NCBI GenBank assembly: GCA_009760855.2
Contig: WPIO01000007.1
Coordinates: 2,675,001-2,739,000, forward strand
Length of the DNA stretch: 64,000 bases
Direction: 5' to 3'
From: Cristatella mucedo
Lineage: Eukaryota; Bryozoa; Phylactolaemata; Cristatellidae
In this document: in pieces, positions 46,086 to 58,450 of the stretch
How positions within the stretch are numbered: position 1 is the first letter of the stretch
How the letters are laid out: each line of letters starts with the position of its first letter
Notes under the pieces: model-generated
What the model was told of the DNA's origin: nothing
What the model saw: the letters and a program-made list of their open reading frames with translations, nothing else
Database searches by the model: none
Position numbers and translations under genes: made by a program

Positions 46086-46230
46086 CTATGTGTAATGTGC
46101 CCGCTCTTTCCCAAGCGTGTCATCGGTTCGAGCCTTGCAGTGGTCAATTCAAAATGAACCGCTGCAAGCGGTGGTGATAGCCGTAAAGGCTCGTCTGTCG
46201 CTACGTTAACGAGGCTGTTATATTAGCGTA
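46086..46230 (+). mobile_element. SINE-A copy
   Basis: tgtcatcggttcgagccttg (B box), ctgcaagcggtggtgatagc, cgtaaaggctcgtctgtcgc, gaggctgttatattagcgta. Opposite orientation to the neighbouring SINE-B. Confidence 0.7.
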
Positions 46231-48171
46231 CCCTTTTTTTGGTCAAAGAGAAAGCACCTAATGGTGGAGGCACCAAATGATGGAAGCACTGCGGCAGCTC
46301 GAATTATGAGAACAGATCACCCATTCCAACAGTACGCTTAGCGCTTCCTACCAGGAGCAGTCCTGCTTTATCGTAGTGAAGGAATTGGCCCAGATCCGGA
46401 TTCGAATGTCTGTAAGCAAGGCGCCCAGTGCATTAGTGGCCGCTGCTGATTCCGACGGCAGCTACGGAGGCATTAGCGATCAATCTAGGGCCGTACCAGT
46501 GAACATGGCAAGCTCTACGTTATATGCAAGGTGGGTAATTTAAAACAATAATCGACTCGTATGCAGGGAAGATATGAAAGTCCAAGGATTGACGTGGACT
46601 GAACGCAGTTAAACGGTTGTGATGCTAAAAAGGCTCGCGAGGAGAATGTGCGAAATGGACCCACCTTGACTCGAATATCACGACCCCCTTCGGAGTGCTG
46701 TTTATTCAATAGGTTGGGTGCTGAGATGGTGTCAAGCCGGTATATCTGACGGAATTTAACGCACACTGAACAGAGTCGGTCTAGTGCTTCTTAGGTCGAT
46801 GGTCGCGAAACTGTTCAATGATTGGTATCACGCATGCTATCGTAAATCAGTAGTCAATTTCACAGGTCGAGCGTGGTGATAATGCAAGAAAATATAACTG
46901 TCATGGTCTTTGATCAAACGCTATGAGCAACGCATAATTCCAGATGACACTATACAATAAATGACGTGGAGTTAATGCCGATTGACATCGGCAGTGGCAT
47001 TCACGCTTACTCCGCTGCCATCTATACTTGCAAGGCTGCTCGCTCAAGCATTTCTCCAACTATCGCGAATCAATTTGCTATGTTTAAGTTTTCAAATTAC
47101 TTCTTAGCGAGTATATCATTAATAATTACATAAATATGTGGCTTATTACCTAGGTAAGCTCGAGTCTTGCAAGTTTATAAACACAAATGCTTGATGAAGT
47201 ATTTTTAATAGGCACCAGACTAAAGCTAGATGCTTGGAGAATCTGAAATGAATAAAAGCTGATACCGTGACAAAAGTGCGATTTCGAAATTAGCTCGGGG
47301 CTGGCAACCGTCCGTTAAAGCTAACGGTTTACATGCCTGCACCCAACTAGTGCAAATAGTAGTGGGTGGATGGCAAACTTGACCATGCGTGGGACATTAA
47401 CTGTCTCATACGACTAGCATCCAAACACCTCTCCAGAAGTTTTACGAGGGTCAATTTCAGCCTTGTCAAATATATATCAATGCAGCATCTAATTTTGCTA
47501 TTGAAAAAGTAAGGAAATGTAAAAACGGAATTTATCGGGAAATCCGAGTTTATACTGTCGTGTGATTGCACATGCCAATACTCGCGCCATTTAGAAATTT
47601 TGTTTTTGAAGTGTCGACATGCTATTTGTCGATTGCTTGAGAACTTAGCGGAATCTTTCTCGGTTGCTCTCAAGCCACTGCGAAGCCTAGTGAGCTAAAG
47701 AACAGCGAGAGACGTATGCCATTCACGTTAGCCCTCAATTGACATATAAATACCTTGGCCAAGGAAATAAGCACAGTTTGTGCTTCCCACTAGCAGCTCC
47801 ACAAAAATACTTAGACTAAGCGAATGCTACTGTTGAGTTTCCTGTTTCGCACTCAGAGTATTTCTGTGCAGATACAGTTTATGGCATACTTTAAAAGTTT
47901 GTTTCTTCCCAAGATCGAAGTTGGTTTTTCTGCAAATTTAATTAGCCTATCTCACAGAAGAATAACTTGGAAGCCATCTTTAGGAGAGAGCAACTATAAT
48001 AGTCAATAATAATATAATAATAACAATAAAAATAATAATATAAATAAAAATAAAATAATAAAATAAAATAAATAAAATAATAATATTAATAGAAAAGTAG
48101 TCAGAAAGCAGTGGATGTATTGAAGATCCTCATTTCAAGTTCATTGATGCGGCCGGGGAGAGAAAGCCATA
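46231..48171. other. No supported gene; AT-rich
   Basis: No recognised product. An (AAT/AAAAT)-rich low-complexity stretch lies at about 48,000-48,095. Confidence 0.5.
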
Positions 48172-49082
48172 CAGCCGTACCTCGGCTTACAAGTGTCTCG
48201 ACATACGAAAGTTGTGAGATACGAGCTCTCTATCGGCCAATTTTTTGCTTTGAGTTACCTGCTAAAAATCATGTTCGAGCCTGCTTCAGATACTTCACCG
48301 CAGCGAACGTCACACTACGCGTGGTGACTCAGGTCAATAAGGGTAGGGCAGCGAACGACATTCCGTTGCGAGACGCTACCCTACGACCCGGGTGTGACGC
48401 TAAGCGCAGGCCTGTTGGTCCGCTCCCAGACAGACTCGAGCGAGCCATCGTGGTGCTTGGACGCACAAGATCGCCAGACTCCGGGTTAAATCCGACAACG
48501 GCAGGAACAGCTAAGTACGTACTGTACTATATTCATGATCTTATGAGAGTTCATCGCACTAAGGATAAAAGTCGGCGCGGCGCGTCTGCATAAAGAATCA
48601 GCCAATAAACTGAAAGCGAGGAAAGCCCGACGAAACGAGCAAAGTCGGAGAATAAAATTCATATATTCATTTTAGCCTTTCTCCTCTAACTCTATTAGCA
48701 ACGTCAAGTCTTCTGATCTCCAAGTTACTCCTGTACATCAGGATTAATAAAACCCGTTTATTGCAAGACAGTTTATTGCATTGTTTTTAAAATAATAATA
48801 ATCACACACTTTATAAAGCGCCCTCGGAGAACTCAATCGCTTTCTAGATGCTTTACATTTGCTGCAAAGGAATCACAATCAAATGGTGAGTTGTATCGTA
48901 CTTGATAAGCAACATGAATAACATGGTAAAGGGTGACATGCACAGGGTCAGCATGCAAGTGTGGTTAGTGGCAGCATACACAGTGTCAGCACGCATAAGA
49001 ACCTTCAGCACGCATCGAAACCTCACACCTCGCTAGTAAGTTCCAGTCTGGCTTTAGAGCTAATCACTCCACAGAGTCAGCA

Positions 49083-49910
49083 TTGCTTCGGGTATACAAC
49101 GACCTACTTAGGAATGCAGACATGGGTAGAGTGTCTCTTCTTGTTTTGCTCGATCTTTCGGCAGCTTTTGATACCATCGATCACAAAGTACTTCTAGAGC
49201 GCCTCTCATCTCGCCTGGGCATCACTGGCACTGCTCTGCAGTGGTTCAGGTCCTATCTCAGTGGGAGACTCCAGAGTGTTGACGTGAATGGACAAAGATC
49301 ATCTGAAGTACCTCTAAAATATGGAGTACCTCAGGGCTCTGTGCTAGGTCCGGTCCTTTTCACCGTTTATACTCTCCCTCTCGCTGATGTGATTGCCAAG
49401 CACAATCTAGGCTTTCACTTCTATGCGGATGACACTCAGTTGTACCTTTGCTTTGATCCCTCCCAGCCTTCGAGCACCTCAAATTCTCTCAACTCACTTG
49501 CTGCATGCATTGATGACATCCGATCATGGATGGCAGCAAATTTTCTAAAACTAAACTATGATAAAACTAACTTACTAGTTATGGGCAAACCTAGTGTTAT
49601 TCAGAAATTGGAAAGGCTGACTTTCAAAATTGGCTCTGCCAGCATATCTCCAGTTGCATCAGCTCGAAATCTAGGTGTCATATTCCAAAGCGACCTCTCG
49701 TTAGACGACCACATCAGCTCCACAGTCAAATCAGCCTATTTTCAGCTTCATAACATTGCTAAAATTAGGGCTTGTTTAGATAAGGATACCACGTCCAAGT
49801 TGGTCCATGCATTCGTGACATCTCGTCTCGACTTCTGGAAACTCACTGCTTACTGGCCTACCAGCATGTGCGATCAGGCGATTGCAGCTGGTGCAAAACT
49901 CTGCAGCTAG
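49083..49910 (+). pseudogene. LINE-B reverse transcriptase fragment
   Basis: 275 codons with LDLSAAFDTIDH (motif A), GVPQGSVLGP (motif B), FHFYADDTQL (motif C), RSWMAANFLKLNYDKTNLL and ARNLGVIFQSDLSLDDH. The frame extends upstream to about 49,035. After the frameshift the last residues (about 260-275) are not family-like. The correct frame resumes at 49,882-50,286. Confidence 0.95.
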
Positions 49911-50286
49911 GCTTGTCTGTCGTGAGCGTCGCAGTTGCCACATTACTCCACTTCTCGCCGACCTGCACTGGTTACCAGTCAAGCAACGGATTGACTTCAA
50001 GGTTTTGTCGCTCACTTTTAGGTCTCTTCATTCTATGGCTCCAGCCTATCTTTCAGATATACTACCCCATCAGGCAAAGCATCGTACCACTCGCTTTTCG
50101 GAATCCAACAGTCTAGAAATACCTCGTACAAACCTTAAATCCTTTGGAGACCGTGCATTTAGCTCGTATGCTCCCACAGCCTGGAACTCCCTCCCGACCT
50201 GCATCAGAACATCCCCTGACCTGACCACATTTAAAAGAAACTTAAAAACATACCTATTTAGGACAGCATTTAGTGGGTCCTTGTGA
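49882..50286 (+). pseudogene. LINE-B ORF2 C-terminus after frameshift
   Basis: Continues the family protein from QLVQNSAARLVCRERRS through HITPLLADLHWLPVKQRI to FRTAFSGSL and stop. It matches the 33-kb copy with few substitutions. Confidence 0.93.
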
Positions 50287-51017
50287 TTCGTCCTCGATGT
50301 GCTTATGCGTGCTGACACTGTTCATGCTGCCACTAACCACATTTGCATGCTGACCCAGTGCATGTAACCCCTAACCATGTTATTCATTTTGTTTGTTTTT
50401 TAAGCATGATTTTACTTACTATTCTATTGCGTATCACTTTGCAGCAAATGTAAAGCGCCTAGAAAGAGATTAAGTTCTCTGAGGGCGCTTTATCAAGTGC
50501 AATGTTATTATTATTATTATTATAAGCACGTAAAGGACGAATCTCATTGACCCTCTAAATGCTGTCCTAAATAGGTGCTTTTTTAAGTTTAAAAAAAATC
50601 TGGTCAACTCAGGAGATTTTGTGATACTAGTTATTTGTAAGTAAGTTTTTTAATTTAAAAACATGTGACAGAAAACGCAGTGTTTTTTTGGGGGTCCGGA
50701 ACAGATTACTGGCATTTCAATTCACTTAAAGGGGTAAAATTGATTTGAGATACAAGTAATTTGAGTAACGAACTCCGGCACGGAACGAATTAAACTCGTA
50801 AGCCGAGGTGCCAGTGTACTTCCCAATAAAAGAGACGTCAGCGATCTGATCAGAGACCGTGGTCTTATCAGATCCAATACTGGGTATCTAACAACGGGTT
50901 CAAGGAGGGAAACTTGTTTTATGAAAGACCAAGTTAAGAGATCAGGGAAACGATCCTGCACTTTTTCAACTTATTCCATCGGCAAGATGGGCTGTACTGC
51001 TGCCACAATGTGGCCTA

Positions 51018-51186
51018 TTTACTCGAGGCTATACGAGTCTAACTGTTTACTCGAGGCTATACGAGTCCAACTGTTTACTCGAGGCTATACGAGTCTAACT
51101 GTTTACTCGATGCTATACGAGTCTAACTGCTTACTCGAGGCTATAGGAATCTTACTATTTATTCGAGGCTATAGGAATCTTACTGG
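51018..51186. repeat. 28-bp minisatellite, 6 units with hairpin core
   Basis: Units spaced exactly 28 bp (core starts at 51,022, 51,050, 51,078, 51,106, 51,134, 51,162). The core actcgaggctatacgagt has ACTCG/CGAGT arms around an 8-nt loop. The last two units replace the right arm (ataggaatct), destroying the hairpin. Confidence 0.93.
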
Positions 51187-51294
51187 TGGAGCTATCGCTT
51201 CGAAGCGCGGCTAACGAGTCGTAGAAGGCTCCCTGCAGGTGCCTCGCCATAGAAGCGGCGAAGCAGCACTTGGGAAAGCCATAACTTTCAAACG

Positions 51295-51360
51295 ATCCGG
51301 GGCATCGCTCTCAGACATCCGGGGCATCGCTCTCAGACATCCGGGGCATCGCTCTCAGAC
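51295..51360. repeat. 22-bp triplicate
   Basis: Three exact copies starting atccggggcatcgctctcag (51,295, 51,317, 51,339), about 110 bp after the 28-bp array. Confidence 0.95.
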
Positions 51361-52864
51361 AGTACAGAGCAATGCGGCTTGGTAGGCACGCCGCTCTCAG
51401 CAATCGTGCTCACGCAAGCGAAGCGAGCCCCGCGGACGTTTCCCTAGCTAGTCTGGACTTTCTAACATTGAGTTTCGGGCTTTGAAATTCTCCAGAATAA
51501 TAATAATAATACCGCTGTCGAAGCTCGTTGCCGCATGTCAAGAAGTTTGCCTCGTAAATTAATTAAATCGGCCAGCATTAAACCGCTCTACATGAAATTA
51601 GGATTTTAAATTGTGTTCTCTTTTTGATACATGCAGGAATTTGTTCGCAATTGGGGAAACTAAGTATTGCTATGCACTTTCAGAAGTATCCTTGAACTTG
51701 ACATTCTGGTTTCAAACTTGACCATTAAATTACATATTTTTTTCTTCTTTTTTCTTCTAAATTTAATAAATGTGAAGATAAGATTACTGCATCTGTTGAG
51801 GGTTTCGGCATTTCTTACAATGCAAAGTCACGAATCTGCTTATTTACTAGACTCATTTGTTTTGATTGTTTGAGCTATGGAACTTGAGCTTAACTGTCCG
51901 AGGACGTCAGAGGTTTGACATTATAGCCATTGCTGTGTATAAAGATAGTAATGTTACAGTTGTTGCCACAAATAAGTTCAACTGGGATAGTTGAATCGGC
52001 TGCCTCTGTGAGAACGTTTAGCAAGAACGCTGACGGAAACATCTCGTTATTGTGAAGGTAGTTAATAATTTCAGTGCAGGCTTGGGTGAGGTAAACGTAT
52101 GCATATGCTAAAAATCGAAACTGAGGCATGCAAATTGGAATATTCTAAGAAGCTTTGCGATTACTCTTGCTTTTACCTTCTCTGACAGCCCTCGGATAAA
52201 TTCAGGCACAGGGCTTCTACGTTACACATAAATCGTTGCGACTCAGTTATTTGATGTTGGTCAAACCCAGGGGAGCCCGTCAAGAGCAAAGCTGCTGTTT
52301 CATTTGCATACGAAATTTGGCATACGTTTTATTCATTGAGCTTATTATTTGTCGACGCTTTTGAGATTTCTGTAACTAGACGTAGAATAGAACCTGCAAT
52401 CGGTGCGGTCTACAAAACCCAGGGCATCCTGCATGGCAGCCATCCTTAGATCACCTTAGTGAGGCTGCGACTTCAGCCCAAATGCTTGCTGAATACGAGC
52501 TCATTTTGGCAGATGTCTTCTCGAAGAATTATTGGATTTTTTCCTGATCATGCCGAACCTTCACCACTGCCTTCTCAGGGTGACACTCATTCTCCACTAT
52601 TCAATAGCCATCTTATTCTAGCCATGCAAGGGTTTTGCCTACATTCTGGGAAAGTTTTGCCTTTTTTATGCTCATTTTTATAAAATGGCACATTCTGTTG
52701 TGCCAGGGTATCTAAAATGATCCAGGTCCTGCAGATTATGGGGTGATGCTATTGTCAAAAGAATTAACAAGAAACACTATCATTAGACCGTAAGTCTACG
52801 AAGATTGCCCGATTAAATTTGAGAGCAATTATTCGCCGAGTGCACTGGCATGCGAATTTATCTA
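51361..52864. other. No supported feature
   Basis: AT-rich. No recognised gene or repeat beyond a short AAT run near 51,495. Confidence 0.5.
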
Positions 52865-52865
52865 T

Positions 52866-52912
52866 CGCTCTCTGTCTCTGTCTCTCTCTCTCTCTATCTC
52901 TCTCTCTCTCTA

Positions 52913-52989
<77 letters not shown>

Positions 52990-52990
52990 G

Positions 52991-53043
<53 letters not shown>

Positions 53044-53050
53044 CTATGTA
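52866..53050. repeat. (CT)n then (TA)n microsatellite
   Basis: CT tract of about 140 bp followed by TA from about 53,007 and a degenerate TATG/TATC extension. Confidence 0.96.
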
Positions 53051-53109
53051 TATATATTTGATTATAAGGATATTAACGACATGAAGTAATAATGATATAG
53101 TAAAAATGC

Positions 53110-53180
53110 TTTTATTGTGTAGCGCCCTTAGAGAACTTAATTTTTTCTAAGCACTTTACATATGCCGTAAAGGAAGCGTT
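53110..53180 (-). mobile_element. LINE-B 3' end fragment
   Basis: tgtagcgcccttagagaact, taagcactttacatatgccg, aaggaagcg: antisense terminus only. Confidence 0.6.
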
Positions 53181-53594
53181 CTCAGTCTACAGAAAGTGGC
53201 AGGGTCGGAACGATGACTAGCATGCACAGCTATGCTGATTCAAGCTATTGCTCAGAGGATGCTGTTGAAGCAATAATATAATGGTTTTTCAGGAGTACCA
53301 CAAACGTTATCTTGAAAATACAGTGGTACGATACTGTCTATTTATATCACAAGCACTCATTTAATTTGAGTTTTACACCTACACAATTTTACTAGCGCTT
53401 TAGTCTATAGACCTAGAACTCAACTGATCCTCGGTACTCTGTTGGTGCATACATCATTCTGGTCAGAATGCAAGCGGTTCCATACTGGCTATGACGTTTC
53501 CTATTCTAAATTTGATAAACTTAGGTAGTTATCAGTACGGCCAAGGATATGAAAATTCTAGCTTAGTTGGTAGGCATTTCTTCGGTTCTCATTA

Positions 53595-54262
53595 ATAATA
53601 ATAATAATAATAATACACTTGATAAAGAGCCCTCAGAGAACTGAATCTCTTTCTAGGCGCTTTACATTTGATTCAAAAGGAAATGCTATTCAATGGTGAG
53701 TAGTATCATGCTTGACAAACAACATGAGTAGAATGCTTAGGGGTGAAATGCACAGGGTCAGCATGCAACTGTGGTTAGTGGCAGCATGCACAGTGTAAGC
53801 ACGCATAAGCACATAAAGGACGAATCGCGGAGACCCACTAAATGCTGTCTTAAATAGGTGCGTTTTGAAGTTCCTTTTAAATGTGGTAAAGTCAGGGGAT
53901 GTTGTGATGCAAGTCGGAAATGAGTTCCAGGCTTTGGGAGCATGCGAACTAAATGCACAATCTCTAAAGGATTTGAGGTTGGTACGAGGTATTAGTAAAC
54001 GGTTAGATTTTAAAAAGCAGGCAGTACGATGCTTGGCCTAGTGGGGGAGGAGATCTGAGAGATAGGCTGGCGCCAAAGAATAAAGGGACCTAAAAGTGAG
54101 CGACAAAACCTTGAAGTCGATCCGTTGCTTGACTGGTAGCCAGTGCAGGTCGGCAAAAAATAGTGTGATTTGGCAACTTCGACGCTCACGACAGACAAGC
54201 CAGCCGCAGAGTTTTGCACCAGCTGTAATCGCCTGATTGCACATGCCGGCAGGCCAGCATTA
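53595..54262 (-). mobile_element. LINE-B copy, 5' truncated
   Basis: (AAT)n tail, hairpin, 3' UTR, then ORF2 C-terminus in antisense to the ctgattgcacatgccggcag block, where it stops. Several frame breaks. Middle age among the copies. Confidence 0.9.
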
Positions 54263-54844
54263 AAACCAAGCTACAAGCTACCAAAATCTCTACCTCCTGT
54301 AGTAGAAATGCTATCAAATTTTGACTATGTGGCTACACACGAAACAGTCCGTGAAGGCTTGATAAAATGAAAGTCCCTAACAAATTGCGGCTTTAAACTT
54401 ATCACTTTATAGCTTTTGTTGTGCACACCACAAACCCTCTGACTGCTTATAAACTAGTAACCAGGAAGACCCTCATAAGTTTCTTGGCCAAGGAAAAAGC
54501 GTTAAGCGGAAGGGATCATTTCTCATTTCTGAAGAATGAATCAGGAGGAGGGCTATGACTAATATCTACAGCAACGGAAATGCAGGCTATAGCTTACGAG
54601 AACTGGGGAAAGTAATCGTATGCGGGCTTTCTACCAGTTCCATGCAATTTTGCAGGCAAACACTGGGATACGATAATTTTAATTTAGGCCTCGTTTAATT
54701 TGAATCCTACCCTCCTTTTCTTACCTTAGTCAGGAGACCTAGAATTATACCGATCTTTAGTGTGTCGATGTAGACTTCATAATGGTCATCATGAAGATGG
54801 ATTCCTTCTATCCGTGATTTTAAATGCTAATGCTGCCAAAAATA
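54263..54844. other. No supported feature
   Basis: No recognised gene or repeat. Confidence 0.5.
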
Positions 54845-54992
54845 TATAATATAATTCATTCATATAGCACACCAAGAGAAATTAATCTCTATTCAGGCGC
54901 TTCACATGTGCCTCGGGGCTCGAGCCCACGACCTCAGTCAGACCTTGGTCGGGGCGAGCACCTCAACCGCTAGACCAAACCAGCTCGGCGCC
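54845..54992 (-). mobile_element. SINE-B copy, short subfamily
   Basis: Antisense: ataattcattcatatagcac, gagaaattaatctctattca, gcctcggggctcgagcccac, cagaccttggtcggggcgag, ctcaaccgctagaccaaacc. Confidence 0.85.
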
Positions 54993-55137
54993 AATGCTAA
55001 TAATGCATATACATACATTGCTAATCACTGCTAGGGCGATGAAAAGTCGGGTTTAAGTTGTTAGGAATTTTAGAGATCTTATAAAATCCAAGGTATTGGT
55101 TTTTTTAATTTTTTCAATTAGTATTTAATGTTAATCT

Positions 55138-56240
55138 TAATGTATCTCCGTCTGTAACTCCACAAAGTCATAAAGACCATGTGGGTGTTACGCAGGAGAG
55201 TTTTGCATGGCGCACTCACAGCCTAAGCGGCTTTCGGTACGCATTCGGTAGCCAACAGACTTCGTCTCATGCAACAAAGAGAAAGTGGGAAGCATAGCAG
55301 AATCAGGAGAGCAGTTGAGGTAGTGAGTAGCATGGAAGTAGCATCTTAGGACCGCTGAAAAGGATGTGCCATAGTCGGCAGTAGGAGAGCAGTTGCCGTT
55401 GCGTAAGAATTGTGGAAGCGAGTTTCACAGTCTAGGACCTGCAGAGCTAAAGCTTCTGTGGCCAACGGTCTTTAAGCGGAGGAATGGAGCAGCTAATTTA
55501 TTGTCCACACAGGACCTGAGGGTGCGAACAGGCTGAAACTGATGCAGCAGTTCAGGTAGGTACGAAGGAGCCCAGCCGTGGCGGGCCTTGAGTGTCAGCG
55601 TAAGAACTTTGGTCTGTATCCGTTGCTCAACCGGCATCCATCCTAGCTCTTTTAGCAAAGGAGACACGCGCTCATGTGCAGTGAAGGAGATAACTCCTAT
55701 AAGGGGTGGGGATAACTCCCCACCCTCAGACAAATTTCGAAAACGGTCAAACAATTTCAGGTTTTGGAGATATGCCAGTTAAAAGACAAACTAGTTGTAA
55801 ATGCAATCCCAAGTTTTGGTGGTTAGCAGATGAACGGAACATGGTAAATACAACTATTTTGTAAGACCTACTTACACCGGAAGTATTACATCGAGCTCAA
55901 AATAAATATATAAATATAATTCATTTGTATAGCGCCCTAAGAGAACCTAATCTCTATTCAGGCACATCACACACGCAATGGGGCTCAAGCCCACGACCTT
56001 GGCCAGATCTTGATCGGGGAGAGCACCTTAACCACTGGGCCAAACCAAAATGATAATTTTTGAAAAACCCGACCACCCGAACCGAGCGTTCGTGGTGAAC
56101 TTTTCAAATGTAAGGTACTCAGGCCTAAACGGACCCACAGGACATCACTTCAAACTGTGAAATAAACGCTAAATTTTCAAAATAATGACGCGCCCCTCGA
56201 GGTCAACCGTATGACTGGTAGTTATAACAATCAAAAAGAC
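55138..56240 (-). mobile_element. Composite repeat copy 2: X + SINE-B + LINE-A 3' part
   Basis: Reverse-complement counterpart of 28,451-29,456, near identical over about 1 kb: LINE-A 3' UTR and ORF2 end (55,138-55,740), X sequence, SINE-B (55,910-56,050), X sequence. On the X side it extends about 75 bp further than copy 1, into sequence shared with the 40.3-kb X copy. Confidence 0.88.
55910..56050 (-). mobile_element. SINE-B copy, short subfamily, nested in X
   Basis: Antisense ataattcatttgtatagcgc, agagaacctaatctctattc, caatggggctcaagcccacg, ttaaccactgggccaaacca. Same position within X as the SINE at 28,563. Confidence 0.9.
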
Positions 56241-56689
56241 TAAAACCGATCGGCCGGAGCTTAGTCCCACCCCCGCCCAGCTCATAGCAACCTGCTGCAA
56301 ATGGCATTCCAAGGCCCACTCCTTATTTACTTGCCAGAAACATGTTTACATTAGTATGTTTACATCGGCTCACAAATCGGAAGTGGCTATTGTTCTGCAA
56401 CTAGACTATCATTAGCGATAATGTATTGAGAATATATCACCTCCGGGCCCGCGGTAACTAAAGAGTCCATTATCGTGGCACCTACTTAACCATAGGACTG
56501 CTGATCCGGTTCCTGTAGCGGCCATTGGCAAAATGCTGGCGGGCGCTGCGGCCACTCGGCTGGTGACTTGGATTGAGGCCGTTATGCAAAGGAGACGGTC
56601 GAGGCATTTTCCTTTCAAGCGCGCGGATGACGCCCGTCCTGGCGGCTGCGTCTCTAAAACCGCCTCCCCTGTTATTTAATAGTAATAAG

Positions 56690-56790
56690 AATAATATTAA
56701 TACATTATATTTGTATAGCGTCCTAAGAAACCTTAATCTCTCTCTAAGCACCTTGTGTATGCTGTAAATAAAGCATGATCGAACGCATGA
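56690..56790 (-). mobile_element. LINE-B-like 3' end fragment
   Basis: Antisense terminus with atttgtatagcgtcctaaga, ttaatctctctctaagcacc and aaagcatgatcgaac. Confidence 0.55.
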
Positions 56791-56997
56791 CCGATGAATG
56801 ACGCGACAATGACAATACCAAGATTACATTACTTAAATAAATTAAATAATTAATTAAATAAATTGACATTACCAAGATTACAGCTGGGTACGATGTGCTA
56901 GGTTTACCAGTGGCTCTCCTCAGAGCGATATATTGAAGAATAATTTTGGCCGACTAGGCTTTTGAAGCAGCTTACTTGTCTGTTTACGCGTTTGACT

Positions 56998-57039
<42 letters not shown>

Positions 57040-57165
57040 TACTTGATAAAGCGCCCTCAGAGAACTTAACCTCTTTCTAGGCGCTTTACATTTGCTGCAC
57101 AGGGAATTGCAATTAAATGGTAAGTAAAATCATGCTTGAAAAACAAACAAGATGAATAACATGGT
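56998..57165 (-). mobile_element. LINE-B 3' end, strongly 5' truncated
   Basis: (TAA)n of about 40 bp, then the near-consensus hairpin (aaagcgccctcagagaactt) and 3' UTR to gaataacatggttag. Close to the intron 5 copy. Confidence 0.9.
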
Positions 57166-57559
57166 TAGTAGCTGGCATGCGCATTTTAGGCCGCCTTACT
57201 TGCTACTCTCGTATGATTTCTTTCGCGCAAAATCGCCTGGCTTTATTAGCCTATTCATGCTGTAGTGTGAACCGTAGAAATTACTGTACAATAGGTATTG
57301 TGGTGTCCTAAAGAAACGTTGTTCTTTATTCGAAACGATTCCCACCCTGCAGTAGTGACGCGGCAGTTAGTAGGCTATTGTGGTCTGAACGAAAAAAGAC
57401 TGATGCGACTTCTGCTGCGATCTCAATAGTCATCTCGTTCTAATGAAGCCACATCGAGGAACACAAGCAAGCATAAATCTCGTTTCATTCGCGTTCCCAA
57501 TAAAGCTCGAAAAACGTGCATTTCTAATAAAAAACCACGATAAAGATCTAATAATGTAA
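57166..57559. other. No supported feature
   Basis: No recognised gene or repeat. Confidence 0.45.
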
Positions 57560-58450
57560 GCGATTACAATAGCAGTAGTACGTAAGACATTCGCTTAGAG
57601 AACTAAATCTCTTTCTGCGCACTTTAAAAACGGTTGAGAGGAAATTTGCCTATTAGTTACTGAAAACATGCAGCCCCATCAATACGCATAAGCACTCAAA
57701 GGACAATTCATACGGACACAGCTAATGCTGTGAGGAGCAGCCTGGTTATCAACTTCTTAAGAATATTTCCAAGCAACAGGACGTCGTGAGGTCAGTCGAG
57801 AGTGAGATACAGGTTGGCTGGAGGCATAAGCAAAGACTAACATCTGTAGATCGGGCGGTAGGACTCGAAATCCGATTAAGAAGTATTTGGGATAAGTAGA
57901 CCGTAGCAAAAGAGGTTCAGGACCTACCAGTGAGTGATAGAACCTCGAAGTTAATACACTGCTTCATAGGAAGCGAGTACAGGGCGTTGAGAAGTTATAT
58001 AATGCAGCAGTTAAGACTTACATGAACAGGCAAGCCTAGCTGACGAGTTCTGAGCTAGCTGTATGCATTTATTGCACAGGCAGGAAGACCTGCGAGTAGT
58101 GAAATACATAAGTCTAGAGGGTACGTCACGACTCCACGGACTAACTTCTCGGTGGTACCCTTATCTAAGCAGGATCTACTTCTTGCAATGGAACGTAGCT
58201 TAAGGTAGGCAGACTTGACTGTGGAGATAACGTCGTCATCTAATGAAATATCACTTTGATAGAGGTTATCCAGAATGCGTGAATGTGTTATAGGAGATCT
58301 GCAGGCCTAGTAAATTTCGAAGCTTAGGCCCTAGAATTAGTGAGTTAAATTAAGTTTCGCCCAAAACTAGTAAATTGACTTTATTTTCATTGAATCTGAG
58401 AAGTTTTTTATATCTCAATGTGAATGTCAGCAATTCATGCTGCAAAGAAT
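57560..58450 (-). mobile_element. Old LINE-B-family copy reaching into the RT domain
   Basis: Strongly diverged antisense copy. Landmarks in order are the terminus (cttagagaactaaatctctt), 3' UTR, ORF2 C-terminus, ggtacccttatctaagcagg (KDT block) and tttcattgaatctgagaagt, the antisense of the FLKLNxDKTxL motif. It is the most 5'-extended old copy after the 60.3-kb one. Confidence 0.7.

Larger units (their letters stand above)
48998..50519 (+). mobile_element. LINE-B, longest copy (RT, ORF2 end, 3' UTR)
   Basis: 5'-truncated CR1/L2-type element. It begins shortly before the SKFQSGFRANHSTES block, includes the RT core, and ends with the 3' UTR, terminal hairpin and (TTA)n tail. A single-base insertion near 49,836-49,840 (ctggaaactc against ctgcaactc in the 33-kb copy) breaks the frame. 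Otherwise it is close to the 33-kb copy, so it is probably a recent insertion. Confidence 0.93.
48790..50626 (-). mobile_element. LINE-B 3' part, split by a second LINE-B
   Basis: Antisense LINE-B tail, hairpin and 3' UTR (48,790-48,997, ending cagcacgcataag). It resumes at 50,520 (ataagcacgtaaaggacgaa) and runs to about 50,626. The interruption is the plus-strand copy at 48,998-50,519. The repeated ataag is its target duplication. Confidence 0.85.
48172..50816. mobile_element. TIR DNA transposon remnant (pogo/Tc1-mariner-like) with nested LINEs
   Basis: Left end cagccgtacctcggcttac. The right end, reverse-complemented, reads cactggcacctcggcttac; 14 of 19 positions match. Both are flanked by TA (48,170-48,171 and 50,817-50,818), the target duplication of Tc1/mariner and pogo elements. 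After removing two nested LINE-B insertions, about 820 bp of element remain. The 160-codon ORF at 48,111-48,593 starts outside the element and has no transposase motif, so the element looks non-autonomous. Confidence 0.68.

Noticed and set aside
48111-48593. 160-codon frame spanning the left TIR as a transposase
   Set aside because: Begins outside the element, crosses the TIR, and shows no DDE or helix-turn-helix signature.
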